Source: SB25 sp050180705 (GTDB lineage: Bacteria; Bacteroidota; Bacteroidia; Bacteroidales; Tenuifilaceae). From it: a DNA stretch of 64,000 nucleotides. The translations under genes were made by a program, and so were the position numbers. Location of the stretch: the NCBI GenBank assembly GCA_050180705.1, contig JBFXDX010000005.1:124001-188000 (forward strand). Direction: 5' to 3'. Shown piece by piece: positions 53,892-61,681 of the stretch (position 1 is its first letter; every line of letters begins with the position of its first letter). The notes beneath the pieces are model-generated. The model did no database searches, had not been told where the DNA came from, and saw nothing but the letters and a program-made list of their open reading frames with translations.

Positions 53892-55538
53892 ATGAGAATT
53901 AGGTGTTTCTTTTTGTCAGTCTTGTTATTTGGTTTTTATTCCTCAGTTGCGCAGGATGTTGCGAGTTTAAATAAGATTCCATCGAATTACGATCGCAGTT
54001 CAGTAACATTATTCTACATTAATTTTGCAAGTGAGGATCATTCCTCCGAGATTCAATCTAAAGTGGATAAAATATCATTTTCCGATAAGTATTATAATAA
54101 CAATCTCGATTACGTTACCATTCCTGCATCGTTCGATAGAAACACTACAAAATTTTCTGATGGAATTAAGCAATATTTAAATGATCAGGCTGTTGGAAAG
54201 CAAATTATATCTAAATGGTTTGCTCGCCAAAACGACGGCACTATGACCATGGACTTAATTTTTGATCGTGGTATGTTTAATGCCACCGATGCTGCTTATA
54301 TTAAGGCTCAGTCTACAAAGCTTGGTAATGCTGTTTTGCAGGATTATGGGAATAGACTTATTGGTCGTAGTTACGTTCTTGTTTTAGACTATCAGAGTGT
54401 AAAAACAATGAAGGAGTCCAAAATTGATAAAATGAAAGGTTGGAAATCTACGGTTACAGGCTATTTATACAAGATTAAGTATACAGATGAAACGCAGAGT
54501 GCAATTTACGATAGTTGGATTTATCCCGAAGATTCAGATGCAGTAAAAGAGGAGAAACGACAAAAATTTGAGCAAATTCCTATGTCTGTTGAGTTTGTTA
54601 CAAAAACAACAGTTTATGTAACCGCATCACAGCCCGATGGAACAACTCAATTGGGCAAATTGATTAAGCAAAAATCCGAAGATGAGCTCTTAGCAGAAAT
54701 GGTTCAGAAGGGTTATGACGAGAGCCTTTATTTCTTGGAGAAGAATTACGAGGATTTTATGGTTAAAACAACCATTTACCAAGTGCGTCCAATACGTGCA
54801 AAAATTGGTAAAAAAGAAGGCTTAAAGTGCGATCATCGATACTTTGCCTATGAGTATGTTTATGATGAAAAAACAAATTCTACAAAACCTGTTCGTCGGG
54901 GTGTAATTAGGGCAACTTCTAATATTGTCGATAACCGACAGGTTGCAACAGGCGACATGGGAACATCTAAGTTTTACCAAACAGCAGGGCGAAAATTGGC
55001 CACAGGATATTTGCTTCGTCAGCAAAATGATTATGGTTTAGAGTTTACTGTAGGTTACGAAAGTGGCGAAGTTGGTGGTGTTTATGGTAGAGTTGATGCC
55101 CGTTTAGGCCGATTTGTAGGGATTAGATCATTTTTCATATATGTTGAAGGCGGTGCTGAGACAAAAGAATATTATGACAACTACGTCACTTTTGAAAATC
55201 AGGATATATCTTTTTATCGATATGGAGCAGGTTTGGCTAAAGGATTTATGTTAACACGAAATATTGAGTTTCGCCCATACATTGGAGTAGGGCAAGAGGT
55301 TGCTTCCTATGAGGATTGGAGCGACTATGGTGGAGATCTAAAGGTGTTGTATGTAAAGGGTGGTGCTAATTTGGCATTGAATTTGTCACACAGCTTCCAA
55401 CTTATAGGAGGAGTTGGATATTACTCATTTATTAGTAATGCAGAAAACGATAATGGAGATACCGAGGTTGCTTGGGAAGATATATTTAAAGATCGTACAG
55501 GTTCTTCTATAATGGCGGGTATAAAAATAATGTTCTAA
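53892..55538 (+). CDS. exported protein with predicted C-terminal outer-membrane barrel
   Basis: A 548-residue exported protein: a signal peptide (about 1-20, ending SVAQ), a soluble N-terminal part (about 25-375) with VTLFYINFASEDHSS and YVLVLDYQSVKTM, then a Gly/Tyr/Phe-rich C-terminal part (about 385-548; GLEFTVGYESGEVGGVYGRV, FRPYIGVGQE) ending in Phe, as in outer-membrane barrels. I do not recognise the family. I start at ATG 53892 to give a normal signal peptide; a GTG at 53844 is less likely. It is the first of six co-directional genes, 18 bases before the second. Confidence 0.72.
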   Translation: MRIRCFFLSVLLFGFYSSVAQDVASLNKIPSNYDRSSVTLFYINFASEDHSSEIQSKVDKISFSDKYYNNNLDYVTIPASFDRNTTKFSDGIKQYLNDQAVGKQIISKWFARQNDGTMTMDLIFDRGMFNATDAAYIKAQSTKLGNAVLQDYGNRLIGRSYVLVLDYQSVKTMKESKIDKMKGWKSTVTGYLYKIKYTDETQSAIYDSWIYPEDSDAVKEEKRQKFEQIPMSVEFVTKTTVYVTASQPDGTTQLGKLIKQKSEDELLAEMVQKGYDESLYFLEKNYEDFMVKTTIYQVRPIRAKIGKKEGLKCDHRYFAYEYVYDEKTNSTKPVRRGVIRATSNIVDNRQVATGDMGTSKFYQTAGRKLATGYLLRQQNDYGLEFTVGYESGEVGGVYGRVDARLGRFVGIRSFFIYVEGGAETKEYYDNYVTFENQDISFYRYGAGLAKGFMLTRNIEFRPYIGVGQEVASYEDWSDYGGDLKVLYVKGGANLALNLSHSFQLIGGVGYYSFISNAENDNGDTEVAWEDIFKDRTGSSIMAGIKIMF

Positions 55539-55556
55539 CATTTAATACATAATGAT

Positions 55557-56078
55557 ATGAAAAACAGTGTTTACAAATTAATTCTATTCGCACTTGTATG
55601 TGTAGTAGCATTGCCCGTTAATGCTCAAACGCGTAAGGAACGCAAGATTTTATACAATAGCCAGTACAACTATGAAATTGAACCAGTAGGAGTTGGGCAG
55701 GATGGTACAAAAGTTTTTAAAGTTTGGGGCTATGGTAAAAAGGTAGAAGATGCAGTTATGAATGCTAAAGAAGCTGCTGTTGCTGCTTGTATATTTAAAG
55801 GACTTCCTGGAGGACAGGGTTCTGCACCAACTCCAGCAATTTGCTCTCAACCTAATGCCGAGGTAACTCATGCCGATTATTTCGAGAAATTTTTCACAGT
55901 TGGCGGTAAATACTTACAGTTTATTGCCTTAACAAACGATGGTGATCCTTCAGGCGAAGATCGTATTAAAATTAAGAAAGGCTTCAAGGTGGCTATTTAT
56001 GTTCAGGTTATGTACGATGCATTACGTAAACAGCTCGAAGCCGATGGTATAGCGCGCAAACTTGATGCAGGATTTTAA
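55557..56078 (+). CDS. small secreted protein with LPP20/FlgT-like motif
   Basis: A 173-residue exported protein: a signal peptide (about 1-24, ending NAQT), then a beta-alpha-beta-like region with VWGYGKKVEDAVMNAKEAAV (about 56-76), the pattern G-x-G followed by a helix of regularly spaced Ala that is seen in LPP20 and FlgT N-terminal domains. No lipobox. I do not recognise the family by name. It lies 18 bases after the outer-membrane-like gene and 24 before the CsgG-like one, so the three are likely co-transcribed. Confidence 0.65.
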   Translation: MKNSVYKLILFALVCVVALPVNAQTRKERKILYNSQYNYEIEPVGVGQDGTKVFKVWGYGKKVEDAVMNAKEAAVAACIFKGLPGGQGSAPTPAICSQPNAEVTHADYFEKFFTVGGKYLQFIALTNDGDPSGEDRIKIKKGFKVAIYVQVMYDALRKQLEADGIARKLDAGF

Positions 56079-56102
56079 ACTAAACCCAAATATACTATAA
56101 CT

Positions 56103-57062
56103 ATGAAAAAGGTATTATCAACAGCAATTCTTAGTATGCTTGTTTTGTTGACTTTTGGACAGGCAAAGAAACCTACTATTATGGTTGTTCCAAGTGATCA
56201 ATATTGTATCTCTAAAGATTATAAAATGACATTTGAGAATCAAGGTATGACCCAAACCTTGCCTGATTATAAGAAAGCTCTTCAGACTGACCCTAATCTA
56301 AGATTGGTTATTACCAAGATGGGACAGATGATGGCTGACAGAGGTTTCCCTTTAAAGGATCTTGAGCAGGAGTTGAAAAATTTGGAGCAAGAAAGGGCCG
56401 AGTCTTCAATGCTTACAAGTTCGTCATCTGGTTCAGAAATGTCAGAAAGCCCTATTGATGCGTTAAAGCGTGTTGCTAAAGCGGATATTATTATGGATCT
56501 CGACTTTGATATTAAACGTCAAGGTCCTCAAAAGTATATTACTTTCACACTTAAAGGACTTGATGCTTATACCGCAAAACAAATATCTGGTGCCGCCGGT
56601 GCAGGAAAGCCATCTACTGCTGCTGCTCCCGAGTTATTACTCGAAGAGGCTGTGTTAAGTTATATGGATGGATTTAATGATGGTTTGATGAAGCACTTTG
56701 AGGATATGTTTGCGAATGGTCGTGAAGTAAAAGTTCAAATTAAGGTTTGGAGTAACTGGGGCGAAAACCTAGAGTCAGAGTTTGGCGATGAATCTAAAGA
56801 ATTGTCTACCATTATTGATGATTGGTTTGCCGATAATTGTGTGAACGGTCGTTATAGTTTATCAGATGCTACTGAGAATTTCATGAAACTGGAGCAGGTA
56901 CGTATTCCAACTATGAGAACCGATGCTAAAGGCCGTCAACGTGCAGTTGATACTCGTTCATTTGTAAATGATCTAAAAAAGTACTTGAACGATATGGGAA
57001 TTCAATCTAAGCTTTATTTAAGAGGTTTAGGTGAAGCTTGGTTAATTCTTGGTGAAAAATAA
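56103..57062 (+). CDS. secreted protein, DUF6175-like, with CsgG/LpoB-like N-terminal segment
   Basis: A 319-residue exported protein (signal about 1-19). The N-terminal half has KPTIMVVPSDQYCISKDYK and LRLVITKMGQMMADRGFPL, resembling the strand-helix start of CsgG/LpoB-like proteins. A Ser/Glu-rich linker follows (about 98-122), then a second alpha/beta part with IIMDLDFDIKRQGPQKYITF and a C-terminal region ending LRGLGEAWLILGEK. I associate it, with low certainty, with the Bacteroidetes family DUF6175. It is the third gene of the cluster; the next is 129 bases on, behind its own -7 box. Confidence 0.62.
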   Translation: MKKVLSTAILSMLVLLTFGQAKKPTIMVVPSDQYCISKDYKMTFENQGMTQTLPDYKKALQTDPNLRLVITKMGQMMADRGFPLKDLEQELKNLEQERAESSMLTSSSSGSEMSESPIDALKRVAKADIIMDLDFDIKRQGPQKYITFTLKGLDAYTAKQISGAAGAGKPSTAAAPELLLEEAVLSYMDGFNDGLMKHFEDMFANGREVKVQIKVWSNWGENLESEFGDESKELSTIIDDWFADNCVNGRYSLSDATENFMKLEQVRIPTMRTDAKGRQRAVDTRSFVNDLKKYLNDMGIQSKLYLRGLGEAWLILGEK

Positions 57063-57142
57063 ACTCTATTTGCAAGTCTAGTTCTATTTCAAAATCACTG
57101 AATTTAGGCAACTAATGTTATTGAAATAAAAATGGTACAGAG

Positions 57143-57177
57143 TTTGCTTAACACGAAATAGTTAATAGATAAGTTTG
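57143..57177 (+). promoter_or_regulatory. internal promoter of the exported-protein cluster
   Basis: TTTG (57143-57146), 23 bases, then TAAGTTTG (57170-57177), matching TAnnTTTG, 14 bases before ATG 57192. Confidence 0.5.
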
Positions 57178-57191
57178 AAAAACTAAACAAT

Positions 57192-58157
57192 ATGAAAAAA
57201 CTTTTATTACTAATTGGAATTGCTTCTTGTGTATTTGTATCAAATGCACAGAATAGCCAAGGCAAAACCGATGATTTAGGTCGTATTGCACTTGCTGCTA
57301 TAGTTCCTGATCAAGCCGAGGGAATTCCTCAGTCTGCTCGCCAATTATTGGCTAATAAGATGGGGCAAATTGCTACCCAAAATGGGCTAGGTGCATCTGC
57401 TGCCAATCCTCGATTCTGCATAGTACCTTTGGTTAATGTTCTATCAAAAGAAATTACTCCAACAGCACCTCCTATGCAAGCACTGAATTTGGATGTAACT
57501 TTTTACATTGTTGATGCTGCTAGTCAAATTATTTTTAGCCAAACCAATATTCAGGTAAAAGGTGTTGGGCAAACCGAAGATAAGGCTTACATGCAGGCAT
57601 TAAAGAATGTAAACGTAAAAGCTGGACAGTTCAAAGGTTTTATTGAAAAAGGAAAAGAGAAAATCGTAGAATATTACAATTCACAGTGTGATGTTGTTCT
57701 TAAAGGTTCTCAGGCATTGGCAGGACAGAAGAAATATGAAGAAGCTTTATTTATGTTACTTTCTGTTCCCGATGTATGCCGCGAGTGTTTCGATAAGAGT
57801 ATGAATTTATCTACGGATATTTATAAGCAGTATGCAAACTATAAGTGTACCGAGTACATGGCAGGAGCAAAAGCAGCTTGGGCTAGTATGAATACTGATA
57901 AAGCAGCCGAATTCTTAGGCAAAATTACGCCTGATATGGAATGTTACAATGAAGCAGTTCAATTGGTTGAAGAGATTAAACAAAAGCAACTTGCTGATGG
58001 CGCTAATGTTTGGGACTTCAAGATGAAACAGTATGATGATTCTGTTGAAAAAGATAAGATGATGATTCAAGCTGGAAAAGAAGTTGCCTCATCGTGGGCT
58101 CATTGGGGTGCTGCTAGTTATTTTAACTGGGACTGGAATTGGCTGTACAAAAAGTAG
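57192..58157 (+). CDS. secreted protein with CsgG-like and LPP20-like segments
   Basis: A 321-residue exported protein (signal about 1-20). Residues about 30-105 resemble the CsgG-like segment of the preceding protein (ARQLLANKMGQIATQNGLG against LRLVITKMGQMMADRGFPL). Residues about 118-145 carry the G-x-G/Ala pattern (IQVKGVGQTEDKAYMQALKN). A helical, repeat-like second half follows (about 160-290; KYEEALFMLLSVPDVCRECF), perhaps TPR-like, with several Cys, and the C-terminus is Trp-rich (ASYFNWDWNWLYKK). No family name is known to me. It follows an internal promoter and precedes a lipoprotein gene by 59 bases. Confidence 0.62.
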   Translation: MKKLLLLIGIASCVFVSNAQNSQGKTDDLGRIALAAIVPDQAEGIPQSARQLLANKMGQIATQNGLGASAANPRFCIVPLVNVLSKEITPTAPPMQALNLDVTFYIVDAASQIIFSQTNIQVKGVGQTEDKAYMQALKNVNVKAGQFKGFIEKGKEKIVEYYNSQCDVVLKGSQALAGQKKYEEALFMLLSVPDVCRECFDKSMNLSTDIYKQYANYKCTEYMAGAKAAWASMNTDKAAEFLGKITPDMECYNEAVQLVEEIKQKQLADGANVWDFKMKQYDDSVEKDKMMIQAGKEVASSWAHWGAASYFNWDWNWLYKK

Positions 58158-58216
58158 TTTTACAAATAAAATATTTACTAATTTTAATTTAAAGTTTAAT
58201 CCTAAAACAAAAAGTT

Positions 58217-58792
58217 ATGAAAATTAAACACATGTTTTTATTCGCTGGTGCTTTTGCTTGTGCATTAATGCTAGCAAGTTGTGGCGGTTCTAAAAAAACT
58301 ACCGATAGCGGAATGGGCAAAGAGTTAAACATTCCTTGCAGCGACGAAGAATTCCATTCTGACGCTAAATATTTCCGTGGTACAGGTAGTGGCATAAGCC
58401 AAGATTTAAGTACTGCTAAAAGTAAAGCAAGATTAGATGCTAATACAAACCTTTCTCGTAGTATCAATACTACATTAAAGGCTGTTGCTGACCGTTACGT
58501 TAATGAGCGCCAAATTGGTGAAGCTTCTGAATTTGAATCTAAATTTGAGCAAATGAGCCGTGAGGTTGTAAATCAACAGTTAAACAATGTTGAAACACCT
58601 TGTTCAAAAACATTCCAGAAAGATGGTAAGTACAATGTTTACACCGCTCTTCAAGTTCCAAAAGATCAAGTGCTAAATAACATTAAGGACAAGATTAGCA
58701 AAGATCAAAAACTTCAACTTGATTACGACAAAATGAAATTTGAGCAAGTATTCAATGAAGAAATGGATAAACTTGCTAAGGAACAACAATAA
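58217..58792 (+). CDS. LPP20-like lipoprotein
   Basis: A 191-residue lipoprotein: the signal peptide ends in LASC (Cys22), so it should be lipidated, followed by GGSKKTTDSG. The body has YFRGTGSGISQDLSTAKSKA (about 52-71), the glycine/alanine pattern of LPP20-type lipoproteins, and a helical C-terminus rich in Lys and Gln (YDKMKFEQVFNEEMDKLAKE). LPP20 proteins are outer-membrane or surface lipoproteins of unsettled function; FlgT, with a similar N-domain, works in flagellar basal body assembly. It is the fifth gene of the cluster and ends 18 bases before a hairpin. Confidence 0.75.
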   Translation: MKIKHMFLFAGAFACALMLASCGGSKKTTDSGMGKELNIPCSDEEFHSDAKYFRGTGSGISQDLSTAKSKARLDANTNLSRSINTTLKAVADRYVNERQIGEASEFESKFEQMSREVVNQQLNNVETPCSKTFQKDGKYNVYTALQVPKDQVLNNIKDKISKDQKLQLDYDKMKFEQVFNEEMDKLAKEQQ

Positions 58793-58810
58793 CGGGTAGT
58801 TAATTTAAAT

Positions 58811-58838
58811 AATCAGCAACCCTTCGGGGTTGCTGATT
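58811..58838 (+). terminator. stable hairpin after the LPP20-like gene (possible terminator)
   Basis: A 12-bp stem (AATCAGCAACCC with GGGTTGCTGATT; 58811-58822 with 58827-58838) closed by a TTCG tetraloop. The T tail is poor (GCTTAAT), so it may stop, slow or process the transcript before the last gene. Confidence 0.55.
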
Positions 58839-58900
58839 GCTTAATAACGGTTTTATTTTCTATTGATATGCCCATACTTGGGACATTAAAAACTGAAAAA

Positions 58901-60190
58901 ATGAAAAAATTCCTATTACTATTTGCAGTGCTTTGCTTTGTTGGGCAGTCTTTTGCTCAGGATAAGGTGCTCGACAAGAGTGGTAAAAAACCCAAATGGA
59001 TTAATGGAATTGAGAAAGATTACATTATTGTTTCTGGGAGTGGCCCAGATGAACAATCGGCTCAGCAAAGTGCACTTACTATGATTAAAGAACGCATTGT
59101 TACGTCTGTTGCTGAGAATGTAAAATCAACTTCCGAAATCAAAAAGGAAGAAGCAAATTATAACAACAATGTAAATATTTTCCTTGAGAAGTTTGCATCT
59201 TCTACCACTACACAGTCTGGCAAAGTTCCTTTCCTTCAAGGAATATCTCTTTCGAAGGTAGAGGAATTCTACTGGGAAAAACTCCAACGTAAGGATAAAA
59301 GCGTTTATGTTAATTATCACTTAAAATATCCTTTTCCTGAGTTTGAACTTAAGAAATTAGTAAGCGATTTTAAAATGCGCGATAATGAACTTACCCGCCA
59401 GATGGAGGATTTAATTGCGCAAGTTGAAACAGTTGAGTCTGTTGAGCAAATTGAAAAGAATATTGCAGAGTTAAAGACCCTGACTGAATACTTTATGGAT
59501 GGTAGGGTTGATCAGTGCAATTTGGGTATAACCAGATACCGTTCATTACTCAAATCTATTGAATTGGTTGAGTTAGAAGGAAATCTCGGCGAGTTAAAGT
59601 ATTATCTTCGATTGGGTAATCGTGCAATTTCGACCGTGAAGAAGCCTACAACAAAATCGGAATGTGCAAGAATAACATCTATCATAAACGATAAGGATAA
59701 CGTTACAATTAAGTATGATTATGACAATTGTTACGAAGATCCTGAAAATAACATTTTGGTTAAATATCGTTTCGGTAGCGAAAATGTTCAAAAGCCATTT
59801 TACTTTGATGTTGCTGCAAATAAAGCTTCTATTTTCGTAAGCGATCCTTTCCATTTTACTGCAAGTTCTAAGGACGAGGAGAATGTCATTAGTGCAGTTC
59901 TAGACATGACAATTCACTCTAAATATGACTCTCCGTTTACGGTTGAGAAAGTTGTTATTGAATGGCAGGGATTACCACCTGTGATTATAGAAGGTATCGA
60001 TCAAAGTTTCCAGGGAAAAGGAAATCATAGTTTGAAATTGAATATAAGTCAACCTATAAAGATTAAGGAAACTAGTTCAACGGGCAAAACCCTTTCATTA
60101 CTTTCGGGTTATATTCATTATAAATCGAATGCAACAGGAGAGGTTAAAACCTTTAGAATATATAACCACAGTTACACAACCGATTGGTAA
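58901..60190 (+). CDS. secreted LPP20-like protein, last gene of the cluster
   Basis: A 429-residue exported protein (signal about 1-20, ending SFAQ). Residues about 30-160 have KPKWINGIEKDYIIVSGSG then the Ala-rich helix EQSAQQSALTMIKERI, the LPP20/FlgT-like pattern. The rest is a helical stretch with DLIAQVETVESVEQIEKNIA and a C-terminal part predicted all-beta. ATG 58901 gives a clean signal peptide; an ATG at 58868 would hide it. It stands 108 bases after the LPP20-like lipoprotein gene, beyond a hairpin, and ends at a bidirectional terminator. Confidence 0.65.
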   Translation: MKKFLLLFAVLCFVGQSFAQDKVLDKSGKKPKWINGIEKDYIIVSGSGPDEQSAQQSALTMIKERIVTSVAENVKSTSEIKKEEANYNNNVNIFLEKFASSTTTQSGKVPFLQGISLSKVEEFYWEKLQRKDKSVYVNYHLKYPFPEFELKKLVSDFKMRDNELTRQMEDLIAQVETVESVEQIEKNIAELKTLTEYFMDGRVDQCNLGITRYRSLLKSIELVELEGNLGELKYYLRLGNRAISTVKKPTTKSECARITSIINDKDNVTIKYDYDNCYEDPENNILVKYRFGSENVQKPFYFDVAANKASIFVSDPFHFTASSKDEENVISAVLDMTIHSKYDSPFTVEKVVIEWQGLPPVIIEGIDQSFQGKGNHSLKLNISQPIKIKETSSTGKTLSLLSGYIHYKSNATGEVKTFRIYNHSYTTDW

Positions 60191-60194
60191 AAGA

Positions 60195-60215
60195 AAAAGG
60201 CCCTTAGGGCCTTTT
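60195..60215. terminator. bidirectional terminator between cluster and third siaC-like gene
   Basis: Stem AAAAGGCCC/GGGCCTTTT (60195-60203 with 60207-60215), loop TTA. It overlaps the stop of the leftward gene by two bases. Confidence 0.85.
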
Positions 60216-60594
60216 ATTCTTTATATGATTCCAGTTTGAATGGAATTTTGATGTGCTCAGCAAGATCTCTTCCTGCATCTTTAATGTCAATATCATCTTC
60301 GTTATATGCCCAAACTATGGTGGTTTTATGACCTTCAATCGCAATTTTTTCGAATCGTTTTAAAACTTGAAAAAGTAACTTTGAACTAGGTGTATTGTAG
60401 TAAACCATTTTGAATCGGATAATTGTTTCGGGATTTGGCTCTAGAGAATAATTATCGATCCATTGAATAATTGGGTCATAAAAAGCTTTTGCATCCTCTG
60501 GTAAAGAGTTACCTGAAAATTCAAACCTTCCAGAATTCTTATCTAAAACAACTGTTGGATATTGACTTGTCCCATTTACCTTAAAAGGTTCCAT
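60214..60594 (-). CDS. SiaC-like (DUF1987) signalling protein, third copy
   Basis: A 126-residue protein of the same family as the two at 13.9-14.8 kb: NSLPEDAKAFYDPIIQWIDN (a GNS start instead of GRS), the phospho-loop motif YYNTPSSKLLFQVLKRFE with a Thr, and IVWAYNEDDIDIKDAGRDLA. It is standalone, convergent with the exported-protein cluster and separated from it by a shared terminator; the methyltransferase gene upstream is 191 bases away. No partner kinase or phosphatase gene is near. Confidence 0.82.
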   Translation of the reverse strand: MEPFKVNGTSQYPTVVLDKNSGRFEFSGNSLPEDAKAFYDPIIQWIDNYSLEPNPETIIRFKMVYYNTPSSKLLFQVLKRFEKIAIEGHKTTIVWAYNEDDIDIKDAGRDLAEHIKIPFKLESYKE

Positions 60595-60785
60595 ATCGAG
60601 TAATTTTGCAAATTCTTGATCTTATAAATATAGTAAACTTCGGAAAAAAAAGCAAACCATAATAAATACAAAGGTATGAATATCAATTTTAATTGCAATG
60701 CTGACAAAATCATTTTTTCTATTTATAGAAGCATTGTCTTTCAATTTTTATTCTAATTAAGTCATTAATAGAAACATCATTAGTC

Positions 60786-61676
60786 TTAAAAAGTTTTAAA
60801 TCGCATAAATATTCCAAGCGGTAGTTTTCTTATTCCTTTATCAGTTACGTAAAGTTCTCCAAATTCATAGTCAGTTGGATTAAATATGCTTCGCACTAAA
60901 CTCTCGGCAATTAATGACGAGAATCCCATTGAATATAAGTTCAATATAAAGAAATTATTTTCTTCGGAGAGAAGATGTTTGCATTGTTCGAGCAGTGGCG
61001 TAAGGTTTTCTTCTAGAATCCACTTTTCTCCATCGGGACCCCGTCCATATGCCGGAGGATCGAGTATTATTCCGTTATACTTATTACCTCGGCGAACTTC
61101 TCTGTTGACAAATTTTACAGCATCGTCAACGATCCATCGTATATCATTTAAGCTAGATTGTTCCATGTTTTCTCTCGACCAGGTTACAACCTGCTTTACA
61201 GAGTCAACGTGTGTAACTTCTGCTCCAGCCGATTTGGCTGCTAACGAAGCAATTCCTGTATATGCAAATAGGTTAAGAACTTTAATGTTAGGAGAATTGA
61301 ATGATTTTATTGTATCGTAGATAAAATTCCAGTTTGAGGCTTGTTCTGGGAATACTCCAACATGTTTAAATGATGTTAATCCAAGCCTCATTTTAAGGCT
61401 CATTTCATTATACTTGTAGGTGATGGTCCATTGTTCCTTTGCTTTCGGCTTTAACTTCCATTCGCCCCATTCATCGTTATTTTTATTTGCTTTTCCTTTT
61501 AAGAAATATGCATTGGCCAATTCTTGCCACTCGTGATTTGATAGGTTCTTTCTCCAAAATGCTTGTGGTTCTGGCCTGGCAATGATTTGATCACCGAATC
61601 GTTCAAGTTTCTCGCCTTCGCCACTATCAATTAATTCGTAATCGGGCCAATTCTCGATAGTAAGTAATTTCATCAT
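60786..61676 (-). CDS. class I SAM-dependent methyltransferase (RlmI-like)
   Basis: A 296-residue methyltransferase. The SAM-binding motifs are LNLFAYTGIASLAAKSAGAE (motif I) and HVDSVKQVV. The catalytic-loop motif is DPPAYGRGPDGEKW, as in the RlmI/RlmK (COG1092) family of 23S rRNA methyltransferases. There is no obvious PUA domain, but about 100 N-terminal residues precede the SAM domain. Two ATGs at the start (MMK) make it either 61676 or 61673. It lies five bases after the U32 gene and is probably in one transcript with it. The exact RNA target is not known. Confidence 0.82.
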   Translation of the reverse strand: MMKLLTIENWPDYELIDSGEGEKLERFGDQIIARPEPQAFWRKNLSNHEWQELANAYFLKGKANKNNDEWGEWKLKPKAKEQWTITYKYNEMSLKMRLGLTSFKHVGVFPEQASNWNFIYDTIKSFNSPNIKVLNLFAYTGIASLAAKSAGAEVTHVDSVKQVVTWSRENMEQSSLNDIRWIVDDAVKFVNREVRRGNKYNGIILDPPAYGRGPDGEKWILEENLTPLLEQCKHLLSEENNFFILNLYSMGFSSLIAESLVRSIFNPTDYEFGELYVTDKGIRKLPLGIFMRFKTF

Positions 61677-61681
61677 AATTA

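Noticed and set aside
60886..61320. 144-codon plus-strand frame inside the RlmI-like methyltransferase
   Set aside because: Antisense shadow; the SAM-binding motifs are on the minus strand.
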